DNA from: Gammaproteobacteria bacterium
Lineage (GTDB): Bacteria; Pseudomonadota; Gammaproteobacteria; SZUA-229
Assembly (NCBI GenBank): GCA_029879605.1
Contig: JAOUQA010000163.1
Span: forward strand, 1 to 5,576
Length of the DNA: 5,576 nt
Direction of reading: 5' to 3'
Shown one piece after another: positions 1 to 5,576 of this stretch. Both the position numbers and the translations under genes were made by a program. The notes under the pieces were generated by a model, which saw only the letters and a program-made list of their open reading frames with translations, searched no databases and had not been told where the DNA came from. The stretch's first letter is position 1, and the number at the start of each line of letters is the position of its first letter.

Positions 1-41
1 ACAACTATAGCTAACACAATTAAACTGTATTTTGCACTCAC
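1..41 (-). CDS. Start of a secreted or membrane protein, cut by the left edge
   Basis: A GTG at 41-39 opens a frame running off the window, reading MSAKYSLIVLAIV. An AGAAGG-type ribosome binding site lies about 10 bases upstream. The basic residue at position 4 followed by a hydrophobic run looks like the beginning of a signal peptide or membrane anchor. It lies 33 bp downstream of the ATPase/coiled-coil frame on the same strand with no visible terminator between, so it would be the next gene of the same transcript. Only 13 codons are visible, so the family cannot be named. The other possible starts nearby (ATG at 67-65, TTG at 50-48) run into stops within a few codons, which favours the GTG. 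Confidence 0.4.
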   Translation of the reverse strand, partial: MSAKYSLIVLAIV

Positions 42-74
42 TATTTCAACACCTTCTATCTTGTCATTTTATAC

Positions 75-1430
75 TTATTTTTTACAGGTTGATAAAAACT
101 TTGCTGATGGGCTATCACATGGATTTCTTACAAAACTCTTACCGCTTTCTTCATCCTTATTATTAGCCTTGCCATCAATCTGTTTTTTATTAGCTTCACT
201 GTGTACTGAATTCTGAATACTGACTGTATTTTCTTTGTTATATGCCTGTTTATCTTCAATAATCTGATCAGCTATTTTCTCAACTGTAGTCTGGGTTTGT
301 ATTTCCTCTGCATTCATCACATCTTTTTCTAACCTTATCTTTTCAGCCTTTATCCTCTCAAGTTTTGCTTTTTCCAATGCAAGTTTTTCACGCTCAGCTG
401 CCCTTGCCGCTCTAATTTCTGCTTTCATTGCTCTTTCTTTTGCCTGCCTTACCTCAATAGCCGCTTTTCTCTCCTGTTCAGCCAGCAATTCAGCTACTCT
501 TTTTTCTGCTGCTCTCATTTCCTCTTGTGCTTTTGCTGTTGCGATCGCAGCATCTCTTTCTCTTTCTAAAGACCTGGTAATCTCCATCGCCCTGTCTCTT
601 TCTGCCTCAATGGCTTTTATCTTACTATATTCATCACTTTTTGAATCTTTATCTTCAACCTTATTTACTGTCTTTTCAATAACTGTACCAACAACTTCCC
701 TATCTGATCTTCCAATATAACTAAATGCAAATGCCACTAATAATATCGAAGCTATTAACATCCCCAGAGAAAACCCGATTGCAATTCCACTAATATTAAT
801 CTTGCTCTTCTCTTCTACCTGAATGAGCGGATATATATCAGATCTACGTCTATCTCCATAATCACCAGCATCATCCCTCACATATTCTCCTATACTTTCT
901 TCCTTTATTGAAGCATCAACCTCACCAACTTCACTTATATTATCATCATCAGGATTTTCTTCTTTTCCTGCTATATCATTAGCATTCTTTTCGATTATCT
1001 TGCTTTCACTTATGCTCACGGCTTCCTGGATATGGTCATCAATTCTTTCACTGATCTCTTCTTCAATCACTATCGTTTCTTCGCTAGCCTGAGTCTCAGC
1101 ACCTTCATGTAAAGCAACTTCAGTCTCTTTTATGTTTTCGTCAATCTCAGAAGAAAATTGATCATCTTCTTTATCTGCCTTACTGCTATTTATATCAATG
1201 TCATCGTTTCTTGCACTAACATTAGTATCCACCAATGAATCTTTGACGGAACCAACAGATGAGCCACTTATATTATTTTCAGCTACTTTTACTTCATCTT
1301 TAATAAAGTTATTCACCACACTACTACTGTGCTGCTCCCTGACCACATCACTTACTATATCTGCGTCTATCATCTTGCTTTGCTCGGCAAATCCATAAAC
1401 GAGCGATGTATCGCATAATAAATTTATCAA
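75..1430 (-). CDS. C-terminal part of frameshifted ExeA-like ATPase: end of AAA+ domain, acidic linker, membrane span, coiled coil
   Basis: As an independent frame it would start at TTG (1430-1428), but its first 30 or so residues (INLLCDTSLVYGFAE, then a helix ending ADIVSDVV) are the standard C-terminal helices of the ExeA/GspA/MshM AAA+ domain. They continue directly from the SGGTP motif that ends the upstream frame. I therefore read it as the second part of one gene. Residues 31-210 form a low-complexity linker rich in Asp, Glu, Ser and Ile. Residues about 213-240 are a single membrane span (ISGIAIGF to FAFSYIG). Residues about 245-375 are a Glu/Ala/Arg/Lys-rich coiled coil. A polar tail ends in NPCDSPSAKFLSTCKK, with Cys438 and Cys449. 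With the ATPase in the cytoplasm, coiled coil and tail would face the periplasm, where the two cysteines could pair. ExeA has a peptidoglycan-binding region at this place; I see none. Function beyond an envelope ATPase is unknown. Confidence 0.8.
   Translation of the reverse strand: MINLLCDTSLVYGFAEQSKMIDADIVSDVVREQHSSSVVNNFIKDEVKVAENNISGSSVGSVKDSLVDTNVSARNDDIDINSSKADKEDDQFSSEIDENIKETEVALHEGAETQASEETIVIEEEISERIDDHIQEAVSISESKIIEKNANDIAGKEENPDDDNISEVGEVDASIKEESIGEYVRDDAGDYGDRRRSDIYPLIQVEEKSKINISGIAIGFSLGMLIASILLVAFAFSYIGRSDREVVGTVIEKTVNKVEDKDSKSDEYSKIKAIEAERDRAMEITRSLERERDAAIATAKAQEEMRAAEKRVAELLAEQERKAAIEVRQAKERAMKAEIRAARAAEREKLALEKAKLERIKAEKIRLEKDVMNAEEIQTQTTVEKIADQIIEDKQAYNKENTVSIQNSVHSEANKKQIDGKANNKDEESGKSFVRNPCDSPSAKFLSTCKK
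839..853. repeat. 15-bp direct repeat, copy 1 (inside coding region)
   Basis: CAGATCTACGTCTAT here is identical to 4970-4984. This copy lies in the ATPase C-terminal frame, encoding the DRRRSD stretch just before the membrane span. The identity does not extend beyond 15 bases. It may be chance. Confidence 0.35.
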
Positions 1431-1440
1431 TCGGGAGTTC
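1427..1440 (-). other. Frameshift site joining the two ATPase frames
   Basis: Minus-strand codons run GGA ACT CCC GAT TGA (G T P D stop). Adding one C gives ACT CCC CGA TTG ATA AAT TTA, that is T P R L I N L, which matches the conserved SGGTPRLINLLCD stretch of ExeA-like ATPases. The change lies in the G run at 1433-1435 of the given strand. It could be a homopolymer sequencing error, a genuine one-base deletion, or less likely recoding. A -1 slip after CCC would give the right protein, but CCC re-pairing on TCC is poor and there is no X XXY YYZ heptamer. The TGA and the following TTG overlap (TTGA), so re-initiation is conceivable. Confidence 0.85.
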
Positions 1441-2122
1441 CACCACTAAACTTATATATTTCACTACAGGCTCTTTCTGTAAAAATCTCATATTCAGCAC
1501 CTGCAATTTTTAACCTATGATGAATATACGTTGCTGTTTCTTCCTTATTTAAAGCTTCGAGATAATAATCAACAGAAATTCTCTGAGCAAATTGCATTAA
1601 CTCAGGCTTACGTAAAGTTTCTCTTAATCCTGGCTGTCCGGCCAATACCACCTGGATCACCTGATCTTTATCTGCATTAATATTAGATAACATCCTTAAC
1701 TCTTCTAAGGTGTCAGCATTCATATTTTGTGCTTCATCCACAATTAGAATCGTTCTTTTATTTTGCGCATATTGCTCTATCAGAAAAGAAATAAACATCT
1801 GATGCATCTGGGCCTTGCTCTTATTCTCAGGATCAATACCAAACGCCATTAACACCCAGTTCAATAACTCACCAAATGATTGATGTGTATTTGTAATCAG
1901 CCCAACAGTCGCATCTGACCCCAGTTCACTTAACAGTCTTCGTATTAAGGTCGTTTTCCCAGCACCTGTATCACCACAAATAACACTGAAACTCGCATGA
2001 TTCATCATGCCATATTCTAGCAACGTCAATGCTCGCTGATGCTTTGCACTTAAAAACAAATACTCAGGATCAGGAATCATTGAAAATGGCTTTTCCTTCA
2101 AGCCGTAAAATGTTTCATACAT
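1427..2122 (-). CDS. ExeA/GspA/MshM-like AAA+ ATPase, N-terminal part (frameshifted)
   Basis: The product begins MYETFYGLKEKPFS..PDPEYLFLS, the typical opening of ExeA/GspA-type ATPases of secretion, pilus and surface-polymer systems. Walker A is GDTGAGKT (residues 50-57). Walker B is ILIVDEAQ (125-132). A sensor-like AGQPGL lies at 161-166, and FAQRI with Arg181 fits the position of the arginine finger. The ATP-binding core is intact. The frame stops at TGA right after FSGGTP (225-230), where relatives continue RLINLLCD; that sequence resumes immediately in the next frame (1430-75). The ATG at 2122 is the only plausible start, since an in-frame TAA lies 12 bases upstream and the N-terminus matches the family. 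The ribosome binding site is weak: a GGGG about 13 bases upstream. ExeA assembles the type II secretin with ExeB. No secretin or pilus gene is visible here, so the partner is unknown. A full product would be about 682 residues. Confidence 0.88.
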   Translation of the reverse strand: MYETFYGLKEKPFSMIPDPEYLFLSAKHQRALTLLEYGMMNHASFSVICGDTGAGKTTLIRRLLSELGSDATVGLITNTHQSFGELLNWVLMAFGIDPENKSKAQMHQMFISFLIEQYAQNKRTILIVDEAQNMNADTLEELRMLSNINADKDQVIQVVLAGQPGLRETLRKPELMQFAQRISVDYYLEALNKEETATYIHHRLKIAGAEYEIFTERACSEIYKFSGGTPD

Positions 2123-2259
2123 AGTTGGTATTTAACCCCGGATAGATACACATCCTCAAAAGATTCGAAGCTCATGTATTATTATTATTTGCAATAAATT
2201 CTAATCTATTTCTTAATTAGATAATATTTTATTCTTACATTTTATATTTTATAAAATAC
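2123..2259. other. AT-rich intergenic gap with 14-bp palindrome
   Basis: This 137-bp gap separates the HD-GYP gene from the ATPase gene on the same strand. Positions 2180-2259 are almost pure A/T. A perfect 14-bp palindrome, TATTTTATAAAATA, lies at 2245-2258, directly after the HD-GYP stop codon. A second weak inverted repeat (CTAAT/ATTAG arms) lies at 2201-2220. Neither is a convincing GC-rich intrinsic terminator. The region probably holds the promoter of the ATPase gene, since its length and composition are unlike the tight junction between lapG and the receptor. However, I cannot pick a -35/-10 pair with confidence: a TTGCAA exists on the minus strand but lacks a good -10 at proper spacing. 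Confidence 0.4.
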
Positions 2260-4299
2260 TTATATATTAATATTATTCACATCCTTCCATTTATTCCAGT
2301 CAGATTTGTTTTCAGCTATATGAAATAATGCAGCGACAATTCTCCTATCATATAGCTTGTCTGACTGTTCCAGCAAAATATCTATAACATTCGATATTTC
2401 CTTGCCAGTTCTATATGCTCGTGAGCTTGTCATTGCAACAAATGCATTGGCCACTGCCAATATCCTTGATTCAATCAAAATATCGTCTCCCAATAATCCT
2501 TCTGGATATCCACTACCATCAAGAAATTCATTTTTTTGAGAAATAATCTGCACGACCGGCCCATCAAAACTTAGCTCCTTCAAAATATCAACTGCGTAAC
2601 CAATATTTTTCTTTAATACTTCATCTTCTTCTGTTGATAGTTTGTTCATTTTTGTAAGAATTTCTTTCGGCACAAATAATTTACCAATATTCGCAAGCAT
2701 CGCAGACATTTCCAATGCCTCACACTGTTCTTTTGTCAACTTCATTTCTGCAGCAATTTCCATTGCGACTTCGCATGTTCGTGATGAATGATTTATACAA
2801 TATGGATCATGCAAATCAACAGCTCTAACCAGAGTTGATATTATGCCCGATGATAATTTTTCTCTTTTTCTCTGCTCAGTTTTTATTTTTGTAACGTCAT
2901 GCAGAACAAATAACCTGTTATTCTTATATTCACCGCTCTTCAATATAATTATTGATACATGATATTCCTTCTCACTTTCTCCAATAGGTAACACAACTAT
3001 ACACCTATCTATCTTTTCTTCTGCCTCTTCACAATGTAACCCCGCTATAATTTTTGCCACCTCAATGCCAAATACACTTGCGGCAGACTTACCACTTATA
3101 TCTACCGATACGACGCCCAGGTCATTAGCTAACGAATGATTTGAAAAAATAAACTTATCCTGCTCATCTAGCATAAAAATATATTCATGAATATTATCTG
3201 ATACGGCATTAAGTAAAGCCGTTCTAAGCTCCAGTTGCTCGGTAAGTTTTTGCAACCTTTGACTAGTACTATGCTTCCATATCGCTACAAAGATAATTGA
3301 CAGCAATAATATGACAAGCGTAACAGTTATAATCAGAAATTGCTGGTGATCATCAGACTCTTTCAATGCCTCTTTCGAATCTATCTTCTGCATTAATACC
3401 CAGGGAACATTTTTTATCTCCCTGCCAATTACCAGAACATCATCCCCGTTATAATCTTTTAATTGCTTATATCCATCAATATGGCTGAAAATATATGATG
3501 CCGCAAACTGATCATCACCTATGGACCTTCTGCTAAATAACTTATGCCCCTTTATCAAAGGGCTTATATATATGATGGTGTTATCACTTTTCGCAACTAG
3601 GATTGCCTCATCCGTATCGAATTCTACATGCGGCAATCTTATTGATTTGTATATTGTCTCGTTGGCATCAAATAAAACAACAATACAGCCGGCAGATTTT
3701 TTATCTGCTCCATGTATCTGCAAAACAGGAACTGCATAACCATAAAGCGCTTGCCCTTCACCAGCTTCAAAAAGATCAATAAACTCCATCTCTCCGCCAT
3801 TTATTGATTTTTCTATTTTTTCACTAAACGATTTTTTATCCCTGATAAAACCGCTGCTTGCCATAATAATAGAACCATCAGAACCAAATAACGCAATTCC
3901 TCTGTTCCTGATTTTTTTATTCTCGGTATTTAATGAATTACCTTCAGCTTCTCCAACACCATGGTCAATAGCTGCTGACCTTAGCAAATTCTTTACATAT
4001 GAAAATTGCGCATTATAAATAGCATCTTTCTTGTCAGTTAATGCAGCTCCCTCAGTCATAAATAACTGTAAAGATGGATTAACAGATAACATTCTTAATT
4101 TGGTTTTTTGCTGTGACAAAAGATTCTCTAAACGGCTTTCATTAATATCCGCCATTATATTTAACTTTGATCGCCAGCTTTCCAGATCCCTGCTTCGTTC
4201 TTTATTTACATATGCAAAAACCAGCACAAAGGACAATAAAACAAATATAGCCAATAAATAAACTGCCAGTTTCGGGGCGTCACTACTATAGTTTTTCAT
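2260..4299 (-). CDS. Membrane receptor with periplasmic Cache-like sensor, PAS and degenerate HD-GYP domain
   Basis: The 679-residue product has a membrane span at about 12-30, a large periplasmic region of about 35-315 resembling a double Cache sensor, and a second span at about 321-341. A PAS domain follows (about 360-473, ending FVLHDVTKIKTEQRKRE), then an HD-GYP domain (about 485-660). Active HD-GYP enzymes hydrolyse c-di-GMP using two or three metals. Here His504 and Lys540 remain and GYP (597-599) is intact, but the HD pair is Ala536-Asn537 and the next ligand His is Asn565. The HHE motif reads Lys589-Asn590-Glu591. The two Asp of ADxFDAL are Asn618 and Val621. Catalysis is therefore very unlikely, and a binding or scaffold role is inferred. 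The ATG at 4299 has GGAAG six bases upstream and overlaps the end of the lapG-like gene by 14 bp, so the two are probably translationally coupled. By position it replaces LapD, the usual LapG partner, though it has no GGDEF or EAL domain. Confidence 0.87.
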   Translation of the reverse strand: MKNYSSDAPKLAVYLLAIFVLLSFVLVFAYVNKERSRDLESWRSKLNIMADINESRLENLLSQQKTKLRMLSVNPSLQLFMTEGAALTDKKDAIYNAQFSYVKNLLRSAAIDHGVGEAEGNSLNTENKKIRNRGIALFGSDGSIIMASSGFIRDKKSFSEKIEKSINGGEMEFIDLFEAGEGQALYGYAVPVLQIHGADKKSAGCIVVLFDANETIYKSIRLPHVEFDTDEAILVAKSDNTIIYISPLIKGHKLFSRRSIGDDQFAASYIFSHIDGYKQLKDYNGDDVLVIGREIKNVPWVLMQKIDSKEALKESDDHQQFLIITVTLVILLLSIIFVAIWKHSTSQRLQKLTEQLELRTALLNAVSDNIHEYIFMLDEQDKFIFSNHSLANDLGVVSVDISGKSAASVFGIEVAKIIAGLHCEEAEEKIDRCIVVLPIGESEKEYHVSIIILKSGEYKNNRLFVLHDVTKIKTEQRKREKLSSGIISTLVRAVDLHDPYCINHSSRTCEVAMEIAAEMKLTKEQCEALEMSAMLANIGKLFVPKEILTKMNKLSTEEDEVLKKNIGYAVDILKELSFDGPVVQIISQKNEFLDGSGYPEGLLGDDILIESRILAVANAFVAMTSSRAYRTGKEISNVIDILLEQSDKLYDRRIVAALFHIAENKSDWNKWKDVNNINI

Positions 4300-4924
4300 T
4301 TTTTACTTCCGGCAAATACATCCACCAGGATTTCTGGTTAACAGCATATATAGGTGCATAATGTAAAATATGTTTATGCGAAATTACTTCTTTAATTTGA
4401 TTATCCATTATCAAAAAATCTCCCTGGAACTTTACGACTAATATTGCATGCGGTATTCGCAAATTAGTATCCTGTAATACTACTAATTTCATTTCTTCAT
4501 CCTCAAAACCAAGAGCCTTCAAGGACATCATTTTAGTTATCGCGTAATCTTCACAATCACCATTGTTATATAAGAATTCTTTTGGTATCGCCCAGTAATC
4601 TTCCAGTCCATAATTTTCTATATCTAGAATATATTTTTTCTGATTGGCAAACTCATTTACTTTCTGAATCTGATCCAGCTTTGACATATTTTTGATATTT
4701 TTTATAAATAAATGCCATTTAGCCATATGACATGTATCCAGAACTCTTGTCTCACAATTCCCCTCGGGCATATTTTCCTTCAAGTGGCGCTCTATCACTA
4801 ACAGCCACTGAGGAAAAATCTCAAGATTCAGTCTTCTATTCTCCTGATAGCCAAACAATCCAGCTAAAACCAAATTCGGGATTATGACCAAAACAATTAC
4901 TACAATTAATTTAATTCTAATCAA
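4286..4924 (-). CDS. lapG: LapG-like periplasmic cysteine protease (bacterial transglutaminase-like family)
   Basis: The 212-residue product starts with a signal peptide (residues 1-21, LIVVIVLVIIP, probable cleavage after LVLA). It then shows the family pattern of VNEFAN at about 89-94, YGLEDYWAIPKEFL at 105-118, and the catalytic triad Cys124 in GDCEDYA, His159 in PHAILVV and Asp174 in IMDNQ. Asp123 and Glu125, next to the catalytic Cys, match the calcium-binding acidic residues of LapG. Length is normal and all key residues are present. LapG cuts the N-terminal retention region of large type I-secreted adhesins and releases them from the surface, under control of the c-di-GMP receptor LapD. 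No adhesin, LapD or LapBCE exporter is visible here, so the substrate is unknown. The start used is TTG at 4924 with a weak GAAG eight bases upstream. There is no in-frame ATG before residue 52, which lies beyond the signal peptide, and a stop precedes by nine codons. The gene overlaps the receptor gene downstream. Confidence 0.88.
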   Translation of the reverse strand: MIRIKLIVVIVLVIIPNLVLAGLFGYQENRRLNLEIFPQWLLVIERHLKENMPEGNCETRVLDTCHMAKWHLFIKNIKNMSKLDQIQKVNEFANQKKYILDIENYGLEDYWAIPKEFLYNNGDCEDYAITKMMSLKALGFEDEEMKLVVLQDTNLRIPHAILVVKFQGDFLIMDNQIKEVISHKHILHYAPIYAVNQKSWWMYLPEVKNEKL

Positions 4925-5106
4925 CTGAATGTCTTCATCTTTGATATCAGGCTATCCTAATCTAACTCACAGATCTACGTCTATACAGGATTTTACCCCT
5001 ATCGCCTATCTTCATGTTCTCTATTACTTGAAATATCCCAGTTTTAAGGTCAATATTGCATTACTTGACGAAAGGAGCATGGCTTTCCATTGAAGAGACT
5101 TAGAAA
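4925..5106. promoter_or_regulatory. Divergent intergenic region between lapG-like and TPR-barrel genes
   Basis: The two flanking genes are transcribed away from each other, so this 182-bp stretch should carry both promoters. On the + strand, TTGAAA (5028-5033), an 18-bp spacer and AATATT (5052-5057) form a mediocre sigma-70-like candidate. TTGACG (5065-5070) has no good partner. On the minus strand TATAGA (preceded by TG, around 4980-4985) could be an extended -10, but no clear -35 is seen. Part of a 15-bp repeat found again inside the ATPase gene lies at 4970-4984. A GAAGAG at 5092-5097 serves as ribosome binding site for the + strand gene. No riboswitch fold is evident by eye. Confidence 0.35.
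4970..4984. repeat. 15-bp direct repeat, copy 2 (divergent promoter region)
   Basis: This is identical to 839-853, and lies here in the non-coding region upstream of the lapG-like gene, next to the weak TATAGA candidate -10. It contains the palindrome AGATCT. A regulatory role is possible, but with one copy coding and one non-coding, coincidence is at least as likely. Confidence 0.35.
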
Positions 5107-5576
5107 ATGATCAAATTTGTACTTAGAACTATAATTATATCGATTTTATCGGGATCTCCACTTACTGTCCTTTCAGACAATTCCCCGGATCCTGAAGCTA
5201 TTTTCAAAGAAGCCATGCAACTAAGGCATGATGGCCAAATTTTACAGTCTATACAGTCTTTTGAATCACTATTAAATAATCAGCCTGGTTTGCATCGTGT
5301 CAGGCTTGAGCTTGCGGTCGCTTATCATATGCTTCAACGATTTGAGGAAGCTCGTGCTCAACTTTATCAGGTCCTTAACAATCCTAAGACACCTGATACA
5401 GTTAAACTTACCATAAGTAGCTATCTTGCCCAGCTTGGAGCTGATGAGAAGAAAATCAAACAACGAACTACAGATAATCTGCATTTTGCCTTTGGAGTCT
5501 TTACAGACTCAAATGTAAATATTGCCCCATCTGATGTAGTAAATCTTTCTCCTGGCAGCTCAGAAAGAGATGCCAC
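5107..5576 (+). CDS. Secreted TPR protein leading into an outer-membrane barrel, Slam/DUF560-like (5' part only)
   Basis: An open frame starts at ATG 5107 and runs off the right edge with 156 codons visible. An in-frame TAG sits two codons before, and GAAGAG lies nine bases upstream, so this start is well fixed. Residues 1-23 form a signal peptide (MIKFVLRTIIISIL, cleavage perhaps after VLS). Residues about 27-115 are TPR-like helices: EAIFKEAMQLRHDGQ, then RVRLELAVAYHMLQRFEEAR with the typical TPR small/large pattern. Next comes a short hinge and HFAFGVFTDSNVNIAP, which resembles the first strand and the (Y/T)DSNVN motif opening the barrel of surface lipoprotein assembly modifier (Slam, DUF560) proteins. 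Known Slam proteins carry surface lipoproteins across the outer membrane. Many distant members have no assigned substrate, so exporting function is inference. Divergent placement from the LapG-like gene suggests a shared cell-surface theme. The barrel lies outside the window and could confirm or refute the family. Confidence 0.75.
   Translation, partial: MIKFVLRTIIISILSGSPLTVLSDNSPDPEAIFKEAMQLRHDGQILQSIQSFESLLNNQPGLHRVRLELAVAYHMLQRFEEARAQLYQVLNNPKTPDTVKLTISSYLAQLGADEKKIKQRTTDNLHFAFGVFTDSNVNIAPSDVVNLSPGSSERDA

Noticed and set aside
1198..1398. Plus-strand 66-codon open frame, Leu/Thr/Ser-rich.
   Set aside because: It is the antisense shadow of the acidic linker region of the ATPase C-terminal frame.
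1427..1440. Programmed ribosomal frameshift in the ATPase gene.
   Set aside because: There is no slippery heptamer. tRNA re-pairing from CCC to TCC is unfavourable, and a simple missing C in a homopolymer explains the break better.
2201..2220. Possible terminator hairpin (CTAAT/ATTAG) after the receptor gene.
   Set aside because: It has only five A/T-dominated pairs with a 10-base loop and no GC-rich stem, so it would not be a stable intrinsic terminator.
4962..5015. Minus-strand 17-codon frame, MKIGDRGKILYRRRSVS, upstream of the lapG-like gene.
   Set aside because: It has only a weak ribosome binding site (AGAGAA), is very short, and matches no family I recognise. Its RRRS part comes from the 15-bp repeat.
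5079..5093. AAAGGAG followed by ATG GCT TTC CAT TGA, a possible four-codon leader before the TPR-barrel gene.
   Set aside because: The Shine-Dalgarno-like run is one base from the ATG, too close to work, and four codons carry no recognisable leader signal.
4925..5106. c-di-GMP riboswitch upstream of the lapG-like gene, tempting given the c-di-GMP theme.
   Set aside because: I could not find the conserved stems or loops of a GEMM-type riboswitch by eye. A covariance-model search would be decisive.
5272..5484. Minus-strand 70-codon open frame.
   Set aside because: It lies entirely antisense to the well-supported TPR-barrel gene, and its product shows no domain.

Overview
The window is an AT-rich stretch from a Gram-negative bacterium. 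Four observations support this: a LapG-type periplasmic cysteine protease, a periplasm-facing HD-GYP sensor, an ExeA/GspA-like AAA+ ATPase with a membrane anchor, and a secreted TPR protein that appears to lead into an outer-membrane barrel of the Slam/DUF560 kind. The mix fits a gammaproteobacterium best, but that placement is inference.

Layout, right to left. A gene cut by the right edge (5107 onward, + strand) encodes a signal peptide, TPR-like helices and the first residues of a probable beta-barrel. Across a 182-bp divergent region lies a minus-strand series. First is a lapG-like gene (4924-4286), then, overlapping it by 14 bp, a 679-residue receptor (4299-2260) with a large periplasmic sensor domain, a PAS domain and an HD-GYP domain. 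After a very AT-rich 137-bp gap comes an ExeA-like ATPase (2122-1427). Its reading frame breaks within the C-terminal part of the AAA+ domain and resumes at once in another frame (1430-75), which carries the last ATPase helices, a long acidic linker, one membrane span and a long coiled coil. A 13-codon start of another secreted or membrane protein lies at the left edge (41-1).

Working model. LapG proteases cut large surface adhesins from the outer membrane and are normally held by LapD, a degenerate GGDEF-EAL c-di-GMP receptor. Here the gene overlapping lapG encodes a different inner-membrane receptor, and its HD-GYP domain has lost essentially every metal ligand while keeping the GYP motif. 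It may be a LapD-like receptor built on an HD-GYP scaffold, sensing c-di-GMP or a periplasmic ligand and controlling the protease. This is the most interesting hypothesis in the window, and it is inference from gene order and residue loss.

The second notable point is the ATPase frameshift. One extra C in a CCC run would restore the expected family sequence (SGGTPRLINLLCD), so the two open frames are almost certainly one gene of about 682 codons, either truly broken or misread in a homopolymer.
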